Shown: piece after piece, positions 18,535 to 28,447 of the stretch | How the letters are laid out: every line of letters begins with the position of its first letter | Numbering within the stretch: the stretch's first letter is position 1 | Assembly (NCBI RefSeq): GCF_028288205.1 | Contig: NZ_JAQBOD010000025.1 | Location: 1 to 50,345, forward strand | DNA from: Mucilaginibacter sp. | GTDB lineage: Bacteria > Bacteroidota > Bacteroidia > Sphingobacteriales > Sphingobacteriaceae | Direction: 5' to 3' | DNA length: 50,345 nucleotides | Translations under genes and position numbers: made by a program | Notes under the pieces: generated by a model | What the model was told of the DNA's origin: nothing | The model's input: the letters and a program-made list of their open reading frames with translations, nothing else | Databases searched by the model: none

Positions 18535-18542
18535 TACTTTTG
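18535..18542 (+). promoter_or_regulatory. Putative -7 box (TACTTTTG) of rsgA
   Basis: TACTTTTG matches TAnnTTTG and ends 13 bases before the rsgA ATG. No clear -33 element is visible. Confidence 0.4.
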
Positions 18543-18555
18543 CTGCTCATTTATA

Positions 18556-19476
18556 ATGCAGGGACTAATAACAAAATCAACCGGAAGCTGGTACCAGGTG
18601 CAAACGCCTGATGGGAAGAGATATGATTGTCGTATTAAAGGCAAGTTTCGCATAAAGGGTATTACAACCACCAACCCTTTAGCTGTGGGCGATGTGGTTG
18701 ATTTTGATCTGGAACCCGAACAGCAAACCGGCGTTATTACCAACCTGCATCAGCGTAAAAATTATATCATTCGCAAATCTATCAATCTGTCCAAACAGGG
18801 GCAAATTATCGCCGCCAATCTTGACCAGGCTTTGCTGGTAGTTACTTTGGCATCGCCGCGGACCTCGTTAGGGTTTATTGACCGGTTTTTGGTTACGGCC
18901 GAGGCTTATGATATCCCCGCCAAATTAGTTTACAACAAGCTTGACCTGTTTAGCGATGAAGGATTAGAAATATTGGCCGATTATAAAGCTGTTTATGAAA
19001 ATATAGGTTACCCATGTTACTCGGTTTCCGCATTAGATGGGACTAATATTAGCCAGGTACAGGATCTGTTAAAAGATAAAGTAACCTTGTTTTCGGGCCA
19101 TTCTGGTGTTGGCAAATCAAGTCTGATCAACGCCCTGTTGCCTGATCTGGAGCTGCGCACAAGTGAGGTATCTGAATGGAGCGACAAAGGCACCCATACG
19201 ACCACTTTTGCCGAAATGTTTGAGCTGCCGCAAGGCGGATTTATAATTGATACCCCCGGTATCCGTGAGTTGGGAGTGATAGATATTGAAAAGCATGAGC
19301 TGGGCCGTTTCTTCCCCGAAATGCGCTCACGCATGCATAATTGCCGTTTTAATAATTGCCGGCATATTAATGAGCCCGGTTGTGCCGTATTGGCAGCATT
19401 AGAAAATGGCGAGATAGAGCTATCCCGATATGAAAGCTATCTGAGTATTTATAATGGGAATGACACGAGGGCGTAG
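18556..19476 (+). CDS. rsgA: Ribosome small-subunit-dependent GTPase A
   Basis: RsgA is a GTPase that helps late maturation of the 30S subunit. The 306-residue protein shows an N-terminal OB-fold (about 1-65), a circularly permuted G domain with NKLD first (about 110-120), then the P-loop GHSGVGKSS (about 185) and DTPGIRELG (about 234), and a C-terminal zinc knuckle CRFNNCRHINEPGC. All ligands are present. The gene has its own promoter-like box and is convergent with the protease gene downstream, with a long hairpin between them. The start ATG at 18556 is the first in frame. Confidence 0.97.
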   Translation: MQGLITKSTGSWYQVQTPDGKRYDCRIKGKFRIKGITTTNPLAVGDVVDFDLEPEQQTGVITNLHQRKNYIIRKSINLSKQGQIIAANLDQALLVVTLASPRTSLGFIDRFLVTAEAYDIPAKLVYNKLDLFSDEGLEILADYKAVYENIGYPCYSVSALDGTNISQVQDLLKDKVTLFSGHSGVGKSSLINALLPDLELRTSEVSEWSDKGTHTTTFAEMFELPQGGFIIDTPGIRELGVIDIEKHELGRFFPEMRSRMHNCRFNNCRHINEPGCAVLAALENGEIELSRYESYLSIYNGNDTRA

Positions 19477-19502
19477 AGGCGACTGAAACTTAGTTGGATA
19501 TA

Positions 19503-19558
19503 ATAGCGATAGCCCTTGCACGGTTTTATAAAACTTCGCAAGGGCTATCGCTATTTGT
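19503..19558. terminator. 17-bp perfect hairpin between convergent rsgA and protease genes
   Basis: ATAGCGATAGCCCTTGC (19503-19519) pairs exactly with GCAAGGGCTATCGCTAT (19538-19554). The 18-base loop contains the small palindrome GTTTTATAAAAC. The T-run is weak (TTTG), so it may be a repeat-derived structure that works as a bidirectional transcription end. Confidence 0.6.
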
Positions 19559-19566
19559 ATAAAACA

Positions 19567-21714
19567 TTAAAACGTTTTGACAGTCCCAACGCGGGTAACC
19601 TTACTATCCAAATTTATATAGTCTATTAATATTTGGCCAGCTTCCAGTTTTAAAGCATCAAGGTCTTCTTTTTTAGGTTTGGTTTGACCCTTCTTTAATG
19701 GTTGAAGACCTAAAGCTACTCTAAGCGCATTGTCGCGATCTAATGATTTTTGCTCATCTTCATCACGTCGTTTTTTTAATTGCTGCTCATTCAAGGTAAC
19801 CGTTTTTTCTGATTCGCTTTTTTTATAATCAGCAATGTTTTGCAATATAGCTTTGTAGCTTGCGCTGGAGCTCATGCGTTGTTCATGCTGCCTGGTTAAC
19901 TGCGGTATAGCTGTAGTAAAGTCTGTAACTTTGGTATAATCGCTTTTGGCTATAATGTCAAAAGGTAAAGCAGATGGATCAATGTCCTCGCCATATTTAT
20001 CCAGTGGTATTATTGAAGGGAACTGGATATCTGGAATAACGCCTTTATGTTGAGTGGAATTACCGCTAATACGATAAAATTTAGCTATGGTTAAATTTAA
20101 TTGCCCAAAGTTATTTGTGCTGCCTGTAGAGCTCTTTGTAACAGCATTCCCGCTGGCTGTTAAACCTAATTTATCAGTAATTGAAGGGGTGATTACTTTA
20201 TCCAGGTCTATTTCGCTTTGTACTGTACCTTTACCATAAGTTTGTGTGCCTATAATTAAGCCGCGCCCGTAATCTTGTATAGCCCCGGCAAAAATTTCGG
20301 ATGCTGACGCGCTGAAACGGTCAACTAATACCGCCATTGGGCCGGTATAAGCAATAGACGGGTCATCATCCTTATTAACCTCTACCTGGTTTTGTGTATC
20401 TCTAACCTGTACTACAGGGCCTGTTTTAATAAATAGCCCGGTAAGCGAAATAGCTTCATTTAATGATCCGCCGCCATTTTCGCGCAAGTCTACTACTATA
20501 CCATCAATGTTTTCACGTTTTAAGGTATCCAGTATCAGCTTCATATCGCGTGTTGTACTTTGATAGTTAGGGTCGCCGGCTCTTAAGGCATTAAAATCAG
20601 CATAAAAAGCCGGTACGTTTATTATCCCGATCTTATATGTTTTTCCGTTGTTGTTAAAAGTGCGTATTTCTTTTTTAACCAATTGGTCTTTCAAAACTAT
20701 CTTCTCACGTACAATTTCAACAACCTTTGGCTGGTCAGAAACAGATTTACCCTGTGGAAGTATTTTAAGTCTTACTAATGTTCCTTTAGTACCGCGTATT
20801 AATTTTATAGCATTATCTATGCGCCAGCCAATTATATCCTGGAACTCACCATCTTTGCCCTGTGCAACTGCCAATATCCTGTCGCCGGTATTAATTTGAT
20901 GGCTTTTATCTGCCGGGCCCCCTGCAACAAGCGATTGTATACTTATATATTCGTTCTTGGTTTCAAGTGTCGCGCCAATGCCTTGTAATGATCTTGACAT
21001 TTCCATATTAAATTGCGCCGCATGAAATGGATCAAAGTAATTGGTATGCGGGTCAATCGCTTCGGTAAAATCATCCATAAATATCTGGAAAACATCATCG
21101 CCGGTTAATTTACTATTTTGCGATAGCAGGTCCTGATAACGTTTTTTTAGCTTTTCTTTATTTTTTGCTATATCATTTGCAGCCAGCTGTAAATTAAGCA
21201 AATCATATTTTACACGCTTGGTCCACTCTGTATTCATTTCGGTTTCAGTAGCGATCCACGGCAGGTTGGCCCGGTCATAAGTAAATGATTCTTTTTGCGA
21301 GAAATCAAAGTTTTTATCTATCTGGGCAATTGAGTATCGTATGCGCTCTTCATACCGTTTTTGAAACACATTAAAAATGTAAAACACATCATTAAGATTG
21401 CCGTTTTTTATATCGTCACTAAGCGAGTTTTTGTATTTATCAAAATCCTTAATATCCGTTGCCAATAAATAACTATGGCCCTGATCCAGATCTTTAATAT
21501 AACGTTTATAGATCACTTCTGACAAAGAGTCATTTAGATTAACCTTCTTATAGTTCCATTGAGATATTAACGAAGCTACTGTTTTACAAACAACACTTTG
21601 TTGTTTAGTGGGTTCTAAGTTATTAGAGCCGGCTACCTTTACCGGTTTAGACGGAGCTGCGTTACAAGCCAGTGTGGCACCAAGTACCAGCACAAAATAA
21701 AATTTCTTAAACAT
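19567..21714 (-). CDS. Carboxy-terminal processing peptidase (Prc-type, S41)
   Basis: A 715-residue tail-specific protease of the long Prc type, acting in the periplasm. Chosen start is the ATG at 21714, giving an export signal MFKKFYFVLVLGATLAC. The Cys suggests a lipoprotein although the lipobox (TLAC) is imperfect; an upstream start at 21756 would put 14 polar residues before the signal. A long N-terminal helical region (about 30-230) is followed by a PDZ domain (about 235-320), the S41 core with SASASE and GKG (Ser-Lys 25 residues apart), and a C-terminal domain of about 150 residues rich in Lys/Glu. All catalytic elements are intact. It differs clearly from the short protease at 172-1761. 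Confidence 0.94.
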   Translation of the reverse strand: MFKKFYFVLVLGATLACNAAPSKPVKVAGSNNLEPTKQQSVVCKTVASLISQWNYKKVNLNDSLSEVIYKRYIKDLDQGHSYLLATDIKDFDKYKNSLSDDIKNGNLNDVFYIFNVFQKRYEERIRYSIAQIDKNFDFSQKESFTYDRANLPWIATETEMNTEWTKRVKYDLLNLQLAANDIAKNKEKLKKRYQDLLSQNSKLTGDDVFQIFMDDFTEAIDPHTNYFDPFHAAQFNMEMSRSLQGIGATLETKNEYISIQSLVAGGPADKSHQINTGDRILAVAQGKDGEFQDIIGWRIDNAIKLIRGTKGTLVRLKILPQGKSVSDQPKVVEIVREKIVLKDQLVKKEIRTFNNNGKTYKIGIINVPAFYADFNALRAGDPNYQSTTRDMKLILDTLKRENIDGIVVDLRENGGGSLNEAISLTGLFIKTGPVVQVRDTQNQVEVNKDDDPSIAYTGPMAVLVDRFSASASEIFAGAIQDYGRGLIIGTQTYGKGTVQSEIDLDKVITPSITDKLGLTASGNAVTKSSTGSTNNFGQLNLTIAKFYRISGNSTQHKGVIPDIQFPSIIPLDKYGEDIDPSALPFDIIAKSDYTKVTDFTTAIPQLTRQHEQRMSSSASYKAILQNIADYKKSESEKTVTLNEQQLKKRRDEDEQKSLDRDNALRVALGLQPLKKGQTKPKKEDLDALKLEAGQILIDYINLDSKVTRVGTVKTF

Positions 21715-21915
21715 ATCTTTTACTAACGTTAAATCAAGAGTTTTATGGTACATCAATACTTGTGCCTATTTTATTTGTTAATGTATAAAAAATAGACAGT
21801 GAAAAACAGATGCCTATATATAAGACTAATAATAAGTAACAATATTACAATAATGTTTTACTGTTTTAAATAACCCACAGGTATTTTACGTTAATGTTAT
21901 ATAAGTGGAGAGTAA

Positions 21916-22545
21916 TTAGTTTATTATCTTTTTGCTATTGGCAGCTTCTACGGCAGAATCATAGCGTATTTCTGCTTTTATGGCAACGAGCTTGCTGTTT
22001 TGCAGATACTGTATTTTTTTATCAATCTCTATAAGATCTGTTTGCATGCCTTTAGCCGCTGCAATATCATGAGCTTCCTGCATATCAAGTTTGGCCAACG
22101 CGGGTTCGCCAATTTGAAACTTAATATCGGCCAGGGCTAATAAATTAGACAGGGTATGCTTAGTGTCATCTTGCTGGCGCGATATGGCATTGCTTTGTAA
22201 TAAATACCACTTAGCTTCTGAGAAACGATTTTGCTGCATATATAATGCAGCCAGGTCGCTAAAGTTATAACTGGCAAGGCTGTATTGTCTAAAACGCATA
22301 TTATGCTTTGCTTCTGCCAGTATTACATCTTCTGCCAATTCTAAATTATAAACGCTGCGGCGCAATTGCAGGTCATGTATATCCTGGTAAGGTATGTTTA
22401 TTACCTGTTTAACTATTACAGAATTATGAGATACTGCTATTAATTGGGGGAAACGTTCTTCCTGCGGTTTAGGCTTACGATGCCAAAACTGGGCAGAAGC
22501 GGTAAAACCTATGGTGGATAAAGTTAAGAGTATAATAAACCTCAT
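21916..22545 (-). CDS. Exported helical-repeat (TPR-like) protein, unknown function
   Basis: A 209-residue protein with a signal peptide (MRFIILLTLSTIGFTASAQF). The rest is strongly helical with hydrophobic patterns resembling two or three tetratricopeptide-like helix pairs, for example YNFSDLAALYMQQNRFSEAKWYLLQSNAIS and LSNLLALADIKFQIGEPALAKLDMQEA. Such proteins usually bind partners in the periplasm. I cannot name its partner. It lies between the Prc-type protease and an intergenic repeat region, and a TATATTTG -7-like box lies at 22591-22584. Confidence 0.82.
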   Translation of the reverse strand: MRFIILLTLSTIGFTASAQFWHRKPKPQEERFPQLIAVSHNSVIVKQVINIPYQDIHDLQLRRSVYNLELAEDVILAEAKHNMRFRQYSLASYNFSDLAALYMQQNRFSEAKWYLLQSNAISRQQDDTKHTLSNLLALADIKFQIGEPALAKLDMQEAHDIAAAKGMQTDLIEIDKKIQYLQNSKLVAIKAEIRYDSAVEAANSKKIIN

Positions 22546-22957
22546 TTAAAATTTTGCGGCGTTAACTTAATTAAGTTAAACGACAAATATACGGATATAT
22601 TTTTAATGAATTAAGCCAGTAAACAATAACGTAACTGATTGCAAATTAATATTTTTTAAATAAAATTAACTGCAGAAGCTGTAATAATCAGGGCAAACGA
22701 TTTTAAAAATTGACTGACCAAACAGGTCGTCATTTACCCATAATGGCGATTTTTGGGCTAAAGCCGGTACTAATTCTTTTACGGGACCGTCACATAAATG
22801 GTGACGGCAATGATAGCAAAAAGTTTTTTCATTGCCGTTTGGCTTCAGCCAACGGGCTAAGATTATAATTATAGATGGGCTTTAGCCAAAACCGGCACTT
22901 ATATTTTGGAGCTACGCCTGCCTGCAATTTTAAAAGCGATTGCCTTGCTGTAATAGT
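22546..22957. repeat. Intergenic region filled with small palindromes
   Basis: There is no gene here. From left to right: TTAACTTAATTAAGTTAA (22562-22579), a TATATTTG box for the gene to the left (complement of 22584-22591), GGCTAAAGCC (about 22758), CCGTCAC/GTGACGG (about 22787-22807), GGCAATGA/TCATTGCC (about 22806-22837), TTGGCTTCAGCCAA (about 22840-22853), and GGGCTTTAGCCAAAACCGGC (about 22877-22896). GGCTAAAGCC and its complement recur at both ends, giving the whole an inverted-repeat plan. It looks like a composite dispersed element without coding capacity. Confidence 0.6.
22584..22591 (-). promoter_or_regulatory. Putative -7 box (TATATTTG) of the TPR-like protein gene
   Basis: On the minus strand TATATTTG fits TAnnTTTG, 38 bases before the ATG at 22545. 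The -33 element is not evident. Confidence 0.4.
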
Positions 22958-25900
22958 TTAACCGGCAACCGGAAAATTAAGGAAGAACGTTGTGCCTTTA
23001 CCCTGTTCTGTTTCAAACCAAACTTTTCCGCCGGCATTTTCTATAGAATTTTTTACAAATGCCAACCCAAGGCCCGTACCTGAACTTTTGGTGGTAAAGT
23101 TTGGCTCGAATATTTTTTCGCGCATGTTTTCGGGTATACCATTACCATTATCCTTAACGGTAATTAAAATATTTTTTGAATTTATTTCGTAATTGATCTC
23201 AATTATTCCAAATCTGTCTGGTGGTGTAGCTTCAATGGCATTTTTTAACAAGTTATTAAAACAGCGTAATAACTGATCCTTATCTGCATTAATTAAAAAT
23301 GAATTTTCAGGAACATGGTACAAAATATTAAAATTATCTGTTTGCTTAAAAATAGTTACCGCCTGGCTTATCACATCAAAAATATTAAAGCGCTCCATCC
23401 TGGTATCAGGCATTTTGGCAAATGCCGAAAACTCTGAAGCTATGGATGACAAGCTTTCAATTTGCTCAACAAATGATTTGCTAAACCGTTCAAACTTCTG
23501 GTCGAATTTAGGGTCTTTCTCCCGCCATGATTTTTCCAGCAACTGTAATCCAAGCTTTAATGGGGTTAGCGGGTTTTTAATTTCATGCGCAACCTGCTTT
23601 GCCATTTCCCGCCAGGCACTCTCTCTTTCAGATTGTGCAAGTCTTAGCGCGCTATTTTCTAAGGCAGCAATCATATTGTTATATTCTTTTATCAATGCCC
23701 CAATCTCATCATCCCTATCCCATTTTATAGCTTCGTTTTTTTTGCCGTATATGGTTTTGCTCAAACTTTGCTGTATAATGCTTAACGGATTGGTAATTTG
23801 GCGTGCAATAATTACAGCAAATAAGCCAATAGCTATAAAAATTAAAGCATAAATATTTATCATTACATTAAGTAATGAGCCTATACGCTCTTTATAATCC
23901 AACTCGTTAGAGAAATAAGGAAGTTGCAGATAGTATAAAGTTTCGCCCTTTGCGTTTCTTAAGGGCGCATAAGCCGCTTTATAACTCAGGTCGCCTATTG
24001 TCTCATCGTTAATATATTCTGATCGTTGTAAGGTATTTAAATTAATATACGCCTTGGCATTCATCCATTTTGCAATTAACCCATACTCATAAATGCGGGG
24101 TTGGGTAGTAAATAGCAAAGAGCCATACCGATCAAACAAAATCAGGTCAGACGCGTATGATTTAGCCAACACATCAAAATTAGCCTGGCTTTGGTAGTTA
24201 ATATTAGCTGTGTATTTATTGATAAAGTCGTTTTCAAAAGCCGAGGTTATCTTAATAATTTTATCGCGGATCATTTTATCCTGCTGGGTTTGGTATTGGG
24301 TACTAATGGATACATAGGTTATCAGGCCTACTAATATTAACGTAACCACTACTGCAAATACCATCGAAAATTGTATACGGGTTTTATACAATATTTTATC
24401 AGGGTTTATTTTAAATCCCCATTTTATTTTATCATTAGTAATGGTTAATATTCTTATACGCACCCATGTCCAGTTAGCCAGTATAGTAATCATACTAAAT
24501 GCCAGAAATATTACAAAAAAGAAAGTTAGCGAAGTAATACTATAAAACAGGGTATTCTCTTCTTTGCTTACAACAATTAAATTACGTTCGCTTGGCCTGT
24601 ATATTAAATGGCTATATGTAGTAAATGGCCTGTACCATATATTGTCAATATTAGTAGTGGTTTTTTGTACATATGTTTTTATTGGTCCGCTAAAGGTCTT
24701 ATTTACCAGGTTGTATACATAGCTTCCGCTTTGTGACAGTAATTTATTGTCTGTGTAAAACGCGTACGAGTAATTTTTAAATTCTTCCTCGCTTTTTATT
24801 TTTATTTGCCCATCAATTAATAATTCGGGGAAATAGTCAGTTGTTTGCAGCACTTTTGATCTCAATTCAATTACTATTGAACCTATGCTTTCGCCCTTTT
24901 GAATCACCGGAAGTATGGCAAAGTAAATTTGAGACCCAAAAGATTCATTTTGGCGATAAAAATAATCTGAAACTTTAAAGGAGCTATAAAGCACCATGTC
25001 ATTAAAAACATCTTTTGTATAAGTTTTATCAGCAGATATGGATTGCCCATCGTTATTAAATTCATGGAGCTTGAACTCATACTTAGACAGGTATCCATCA
25101 AAATAAAGCTTCTGAAAACGATTTTTCAGGTAATTATTATTATTTAATGTATCATTAAAGTAACGGGTTATTAAAGGGTCAGCAACAATTTGGTTCTCTA
25201 TTTTTTTAAATAAAGAGTCTGCTGTTACATCGTTTGGTGTTTCCAGCTTTTGTATAAATACCTCCCGGTTTTTTCTTTCTTTTAATGATTCAAGGTGGAT
25301 GAGGGTAATTGACGAAATAATGGCGCATATAAAAAGTATGCAGGCAAAAGTTAAAGATGTGTTTTTGCCATGATGGTAATGATAGGCATAACCACGTATT
25401 ATTACTATTAGCGCCCACAAAATATAAAATGCTGTAAACTCACCCCTATAATAGGTTATAATGAATGTAGTTAACAATATGCTTATACCAAATATTAAAA
25501 ACTGCCTATTACTTGATATTGGGAGCTTACTGCAAACAGTTAAAAAAATTTCATTTAACAGGTAAAATATAAAAAAGCTAAAACATAGCATTAACAAGCC
25601 GCATAAGCTAAAAACAGAAAGGCTAAGTACATTATTTACATCAAAACTTATATTAGAATTAACAACCAGCCCATAAAATACTTCTAACAGTTCTGTTGAT
25701 GTTATGATTAAGATTAATATACATCCCAACAAAATACAGTAACTTTTAATTTTTCCGGGTATGCGTGTTAGTAGTTTAAAGCGTTGGCGATGTACATAAG
25801 CCGTAAACCAGCTAAGCATTAAAATATTTATGCACAGATCGCCTAATGATGGATAAATATTGTTTGATGTATAAAGTTTTGGATCAAAAATATCAAGTTT

Positions 25901-26701
25901 GTAAGTAAAATTTGGCCAATTATAATACAGGTTAATAAATCTTAGTGCAACAATAAACAGCGTTAAAAATAATAGCGATAAAGCTACGTGGCCCCTATAT
26001 GCCAGGTAATTACAAATGTTTTGTATTAACATGCATACCACCATAAACGTTAGTAACCATACAATCAGCTCGAAATAAAAGAAATGATAGTTAACCTCAT
26101 TGTTTTTAACCATTACCGAAAACAGATAAGTGTTATTAATGCTATGAATGGGGTATATGCTTCTGTCGGTAATATCAGCAACTTCAATATTGTTATCTTT
26201 AAGCAGATCTTTAGCAAAAGCGTTTTTCAGATATTGATTTTGAACGGTGTAATTTGTTTTTACAGGAATAAAAAAAATAACAGAAATATTACCCTCACTT
26301 TTTTTAATAGCTTCGTAATAACCATTAGTTACTTTAATAAATGAAGAACCTTCTTTTATTTCTGAGGCCGTAGCCGGTATAAATTTAATACTGCTCCAAA
26401 ACCTCAGATGATTATTGTTAAAAATTACTAAGCAAATGCCGCGATTGGTAGTAAACTTCCGGATACAATTTAAGCCCTCGGTGTCATTATTAGTAATAGT
26501 TTTAAACTTGTTAAACACTGCCGGAGTATTAATAGCTTTGTGCACATAATCTTCTTTTTTATGAAGATTATCCTCCAATATTTTGGCTGTTTGGGTAAGA
26601 TTGATTACAGGGGTATACGTTGAACGCACAATAATTGCCGTTAATAATAAGCTGGCAGCCAACAGGGCCAGCATTAAACGTATTTTCCCCGAGTAACTCA
26701 A
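22958..26701 (-). CDS. Large membrane-bound sensor histidine kinase (NtrY-like)
   Basis: A 1247-residue kinase, far longer than usual. An N-terminal half with about 8-10 hydrophobic segments and a large extracytoplasmic stretch is followed by another segment pair, HAMP (about 960-1015), HisKA with phospho-acceptor H1039 in VAHEIKNPLTPLKLGLQLL, and HATPase with NLLKNAIEAT, VKDNGNGIP and TGLGLAFVKNSIE. The HExKNPLTP form is like NtrY. It must phosphorylate a response regulator, but none is adjacent. The start codon is TTG at 26701 (MSYSGKIRLMLALL); the next ATG is nine residues further in and would remove the positive residues before the first membrane segment. The signal it senses is unknown. 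Confidence 0.92.
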   Translation of the reverse strand: MSYSGKIRLMLALLAASLLLTAIIVRSTYTPVINLTQTAKILEDNLHKKEDYVHKAINTPAVFNKFKTITNNDTEGLNCIRKFTTNRGICLVIFNNNHLRFWSSIKFIPATASEIKEGSSFIKVTNGYYEAIKKSEGNISVIFFIPVKTNYTVQNQYLKNAFAKDLLKDNNIEVADITDRSIYPIHSINNTYLFSVMVKNNEVNYHFFYFELIVWLLTFMVVCMLIQNICNYLAYRGHVALSLLFLTLFIVALRFINLYYNWPNFTYKLDIFDPKLYTSNNIYPSLGDLCINILMLSWFTAYVHRQRFKLLTRIPGKIKSYCILLGCILILIITSTELLEVFYGLVVNSNISFDVNNVLSLSVFSLCGLLMLCFSFFIFYLLNEIFLTVCSKLPISSNRQFLIFGISILLTTFIITYYRGEFTAFYILWALIVIIRGYAYHYHHGKNTSLTFACILFICAIISSITLIHLESLKERKNREVFIQKLETPNDVTADSLFKKIENQIVADPLITRYFNDTLNNNNYLKNRFQKLYFDGYLSKYEFKLHEFNNDGQSISADKTYTKDVFNDMVLYSSFKVSDYFYRQNESFGSQIYFAILPVIQKGESIGSIVIELRSKVLQTTDYFPELLIDGQIKIKSEEEFKNYSYAFYTDNKLLSQSGSYVYNLVNKTFSGPIKTYVQKTTTNIDNIWYRPFTTYSHLIYRPSERNLIVVSKEENTLFYSITSLTFFFVIFLAFSMITILANWTWVRIRILTITNDKIKWGFKINPDKILYKTRIQFSMVFAVVVTLILVGLITYVSISTQYQTQQDKMIRDKIIKITSAFENDFINKYTANINYQSQANFDVLAKSYASDLILFDRYGSLLFTTQPRIYEYGLIAKWMNAKAYINLNTLQRSEYINDETIGDLSYKAAYAPLRNAKGETLYYLQLPYFSNELDYKERIGSLLNVMINIYALIFIAIGLFAVIIARQITNPLSIIQQSLSKTIYGKKNEAIKWDRDDEIGALIKEYNNMIAALENSALRLAQSERESAWREMAKQVAHEIKNPLTPLKLGLQLLEKSWREKDPKFDQKFERFSKSFVEQIESLSSIASEFSAFAKMPDTRMERFNIFDVISQAVTIFKQTDNFNILYHVPENSFLINADKDQLLRCFNNLLKNAIEATPPDRFGIIEINYEINSKNILITVKDNGNGIPENMREKIFEPNFTTKSSGTGLGLAFVKNSIENAGGKVWFETEQGKGTTFFLNFPVAG

Positions 26702-26732
26702 ATTTTTTAAATAGATTTATGTAAACTTACAA

Positions 26733-26762
26733 ATAAAAAAAAGCCGCTTTAGTTTGCGGCTT
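26733..26762 (-). terminator. Rho-independent terminator after fabD
   Basis: On the minus strand AAGCCGC (26762-26756) pairs with GCGGCTT (26747-26741), loop AAACTAAA, followed by eight T. It lies 8 bases after the fabD stop and separates fabD from the histidine kinase gene. Confidence 0.85.
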
Positions 26763-26769
26763 ATAAAAA

Positions 26770-27654
26770 TTATTGTTGTAATGAGGCACTCGATGTTGGC
26801 ATTGCCCGGTCCACCTTTTTGACAAGGCCCTGCAAAACGTTGCCCGGCCCAACTTCGGTAAATGAGGTGGCCCCATCTTCCAGCATGTGCATTACGGTTT
26901 GTGTCCATCTAACCGGGCCGGTAAGCTGCCTTATTAAATTGTGTTTTATCAGCTCCGGATCTATATAGGGTTTGGCATCGATATTTTGATAAATAGGGCA
27001 AATAGGTTTGTTTATAACCGTGTTTACAATAGCATGCTCCAGTTCAACACGCGCAGCTTCCATTAATGGCGAGTGAAATGCGCCGCCTACATTTAACTTT
27101 AAAGCTCTTTTGGCACCGGCCGCGGTCATTAACTCGCAAGCTTTATCAATGCCTGATATGGTGCCGGATATTACTAACTGCCCCGGGCAGTTATAATTAG
27201 CGGGAACCACCACGTCGCTTATACGCTGACAAATATCCTCAACCGTAAAATCATCCAACCCTAAAATAGCCGCCATGGTTGATGGTTGTATCTCGCAGGC
27301 TTTTTGCATAGCGTTGGCGCGGGCGGCAACCAAACGTAAACCATCCTCGAATGATAAAGCGTTAGCAGCTACCAATGCCGAAAACTCGCCCAATGAATGA
27401 CCTGCGGCCATACCAGGAGCAAAATCTGGTAATACTTTAGCTAATATAACCGAATGTAAAAATATGGCCGGTTGGGTAACATTGGTTTGTTTAAGATCTT
27501 CGTCGGTACCGTTAAACATAATATCAGTAATGCGGAAGCCTAATATATCATTAGCCTGCTCAAATAGCTCGCGGGCCTTGTCAGACTGTTCATACAGGTC
27601 TTTGCCCATACCTACAAACTGGGCGCCTTGCCCGGGGAAAATATATGCTTTCAA
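26770..27654 (-). CDS. fabD: Malonyl-CoA:ACP transacylase
   Basis: FabD loads malonyl groups from CoA onto acyl carrier protein, starting type II fatty acid synthesis in the cytoplasm. The 294-residue length is standard. Motifs are FPGQGAQFVGMG at the N-terminus, the nucleophile motif GHSLGEF (about residue 90), and GGAFHSPLM with the catalytic His. The start codon appears to be TTG (27654), since the next ATG falls inside the conserved N-terminal motif. It is monocistronic here: a terminator follows and a repeat region precedes it, with no fab genes adjacent. Confidence 0.96.
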   Translation of the reverse strand: MKAYIFPGQGAQFVGMGKDLYEQSDKARELFEQANDILGFRITDIMFNGTDEDLKQTNVTQPAIFLHSVILAKVLPDFAPGMAAGHSLGEFSALVAANALSFEDGLRLVAARANAMQKACEIQPSTMAAILGLDDFTVEDICQRISDVVVPANYNCPGQLVISGTISGIDKACELMTAAGAKRALKLNVGGAFHSPLMEAARVELEHAIVNTVINKPICPIYQNIDAKPYIDPELIKHNLIRQLTGPVRWTQTVMHMLEDGATSFTEVGPGNVLQGLVKKVDRAMPTSSASLQQ

Positions 27655-27658
27655 TATA

Positions 27659-27799
27659 GTGATTAGTTAATTGGTGATTAGAGATTAGTTGACGTTAGTG
27701 ATCAGTTAATAGGTGATTAGAGTTTAGTTAATAACAATTGATTAGAGATTTGTGTTTGCAGAATAACCAACTAATCTCTAATTAACTAATCTCCAATCA
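27659..27799. repeat. GATTAG/CTAATC inverted repeat between folE and fabD
   Basis: The left half repeats GTGATTAGAGATTAGTT-like words. The right half carries AACTAATCTCTAATTAACTAATC, the inverse. The whole gap between the two genes is formed by it. The same words occur at 3300-3389, 29632-29670 and 46936-47110. Confidence 0.7.
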
Positions 27800-28438
27800 C
27801 TAACCTAATTTCGATGAAATTAGATGTAAAAACTCTGCCCGGGTCTTTTCCTGATAAAATCCGCCCGAAAAGGCAGAGGTAGTAGTAACCGAGTTTTGTT
27901 TTTGTACGCCGCGCATACACATGCACAGGTGGCGGCACTCTATAACTACGCCTACGCCTATGGGCTGCAGGGTTTCCTGTATACAATCTTTAATTTCGTT
28001 AGTCAGGCGTTCCTGTACCTGCAGGCGGCGGGCATAGGCATCAACCAAGCGCGGTATTTTGCTCAGCCCCACTACATAACCATTTGGTATGTAGGCAATG
28101 TGTGCCTTGCCAAAAAACGGCAGCATATGGTGCTCACACATAGAGTACACCTCAATATCCTTAACAATCACCATTTGGCTGTATTCTTCTTTAAATAAAG
28201 CCGAATTCAGAATTTCTTTTGCATCCATGTCATATCCCTGGGTAAGGTATAACATTGCTTTAGCAATACGTTCGGGGCTTTTTAACAGGCCCTCGCGTTC
28301 GGGGTTTTCACCTATTTGCTTTAAAATGCTTTTGTAATGAGCCGATAAGCTGTCAATCAGTTCGGGGTTATAACGGTCAATTTTTTCGTAACCGTTAATA
28401 TCATCATCCCTGTCGGGGATATTATTTTTATCAATCAT
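27800..28438 (-). CDS. folE: GTP cyclohydrolase I
   Basis: FolE converts GTP to dihydroneopterin triphosphate, the first step of folate and other pterin pathways. The 212-residue protein has the expected zinc and catalytic motifs: [18 protein letters not shown] (Cys and His ligands), [21 protein letters not shown], and [12 protein letters not shown] with the third ligand Cys. It starts 9 bases after the stop of the pyruvoyl-tetrahydropterin synthase-like gene, so the two form a transcription unit in which FolE makes the substrate for its upstream neighbour. No other folate gene lies near. Confidence 0.96.
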   Translation of the reverse strand: MIDKNNIPDRDDDINGYEKIDRYNPELIDSLSAHYKSILKQIGENPEREGLLKSPERIAKAMLYLTQGYDMDAKEILNSALFKEEYSQMVIVKDIEVYSMCEHHMLPFFGKAHIAYIPNGYVVGLSKIPRLVDAYARRLQVQERLTNEIKDCIQETLQPIGVGVVIECRHLCMCMRGVQKQNSVTTTSAFSGGFYQEKTRAEFLHLISSKLG

Positions 28439-28447
28439 TGTTCAGGT

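Noticed and set aside
26717..26908. 63-codon open frame on the minus strand at the end of fabD
   Set aside because: It overlaps the fabD coding end and its terminator in another frame and has no conserved character.
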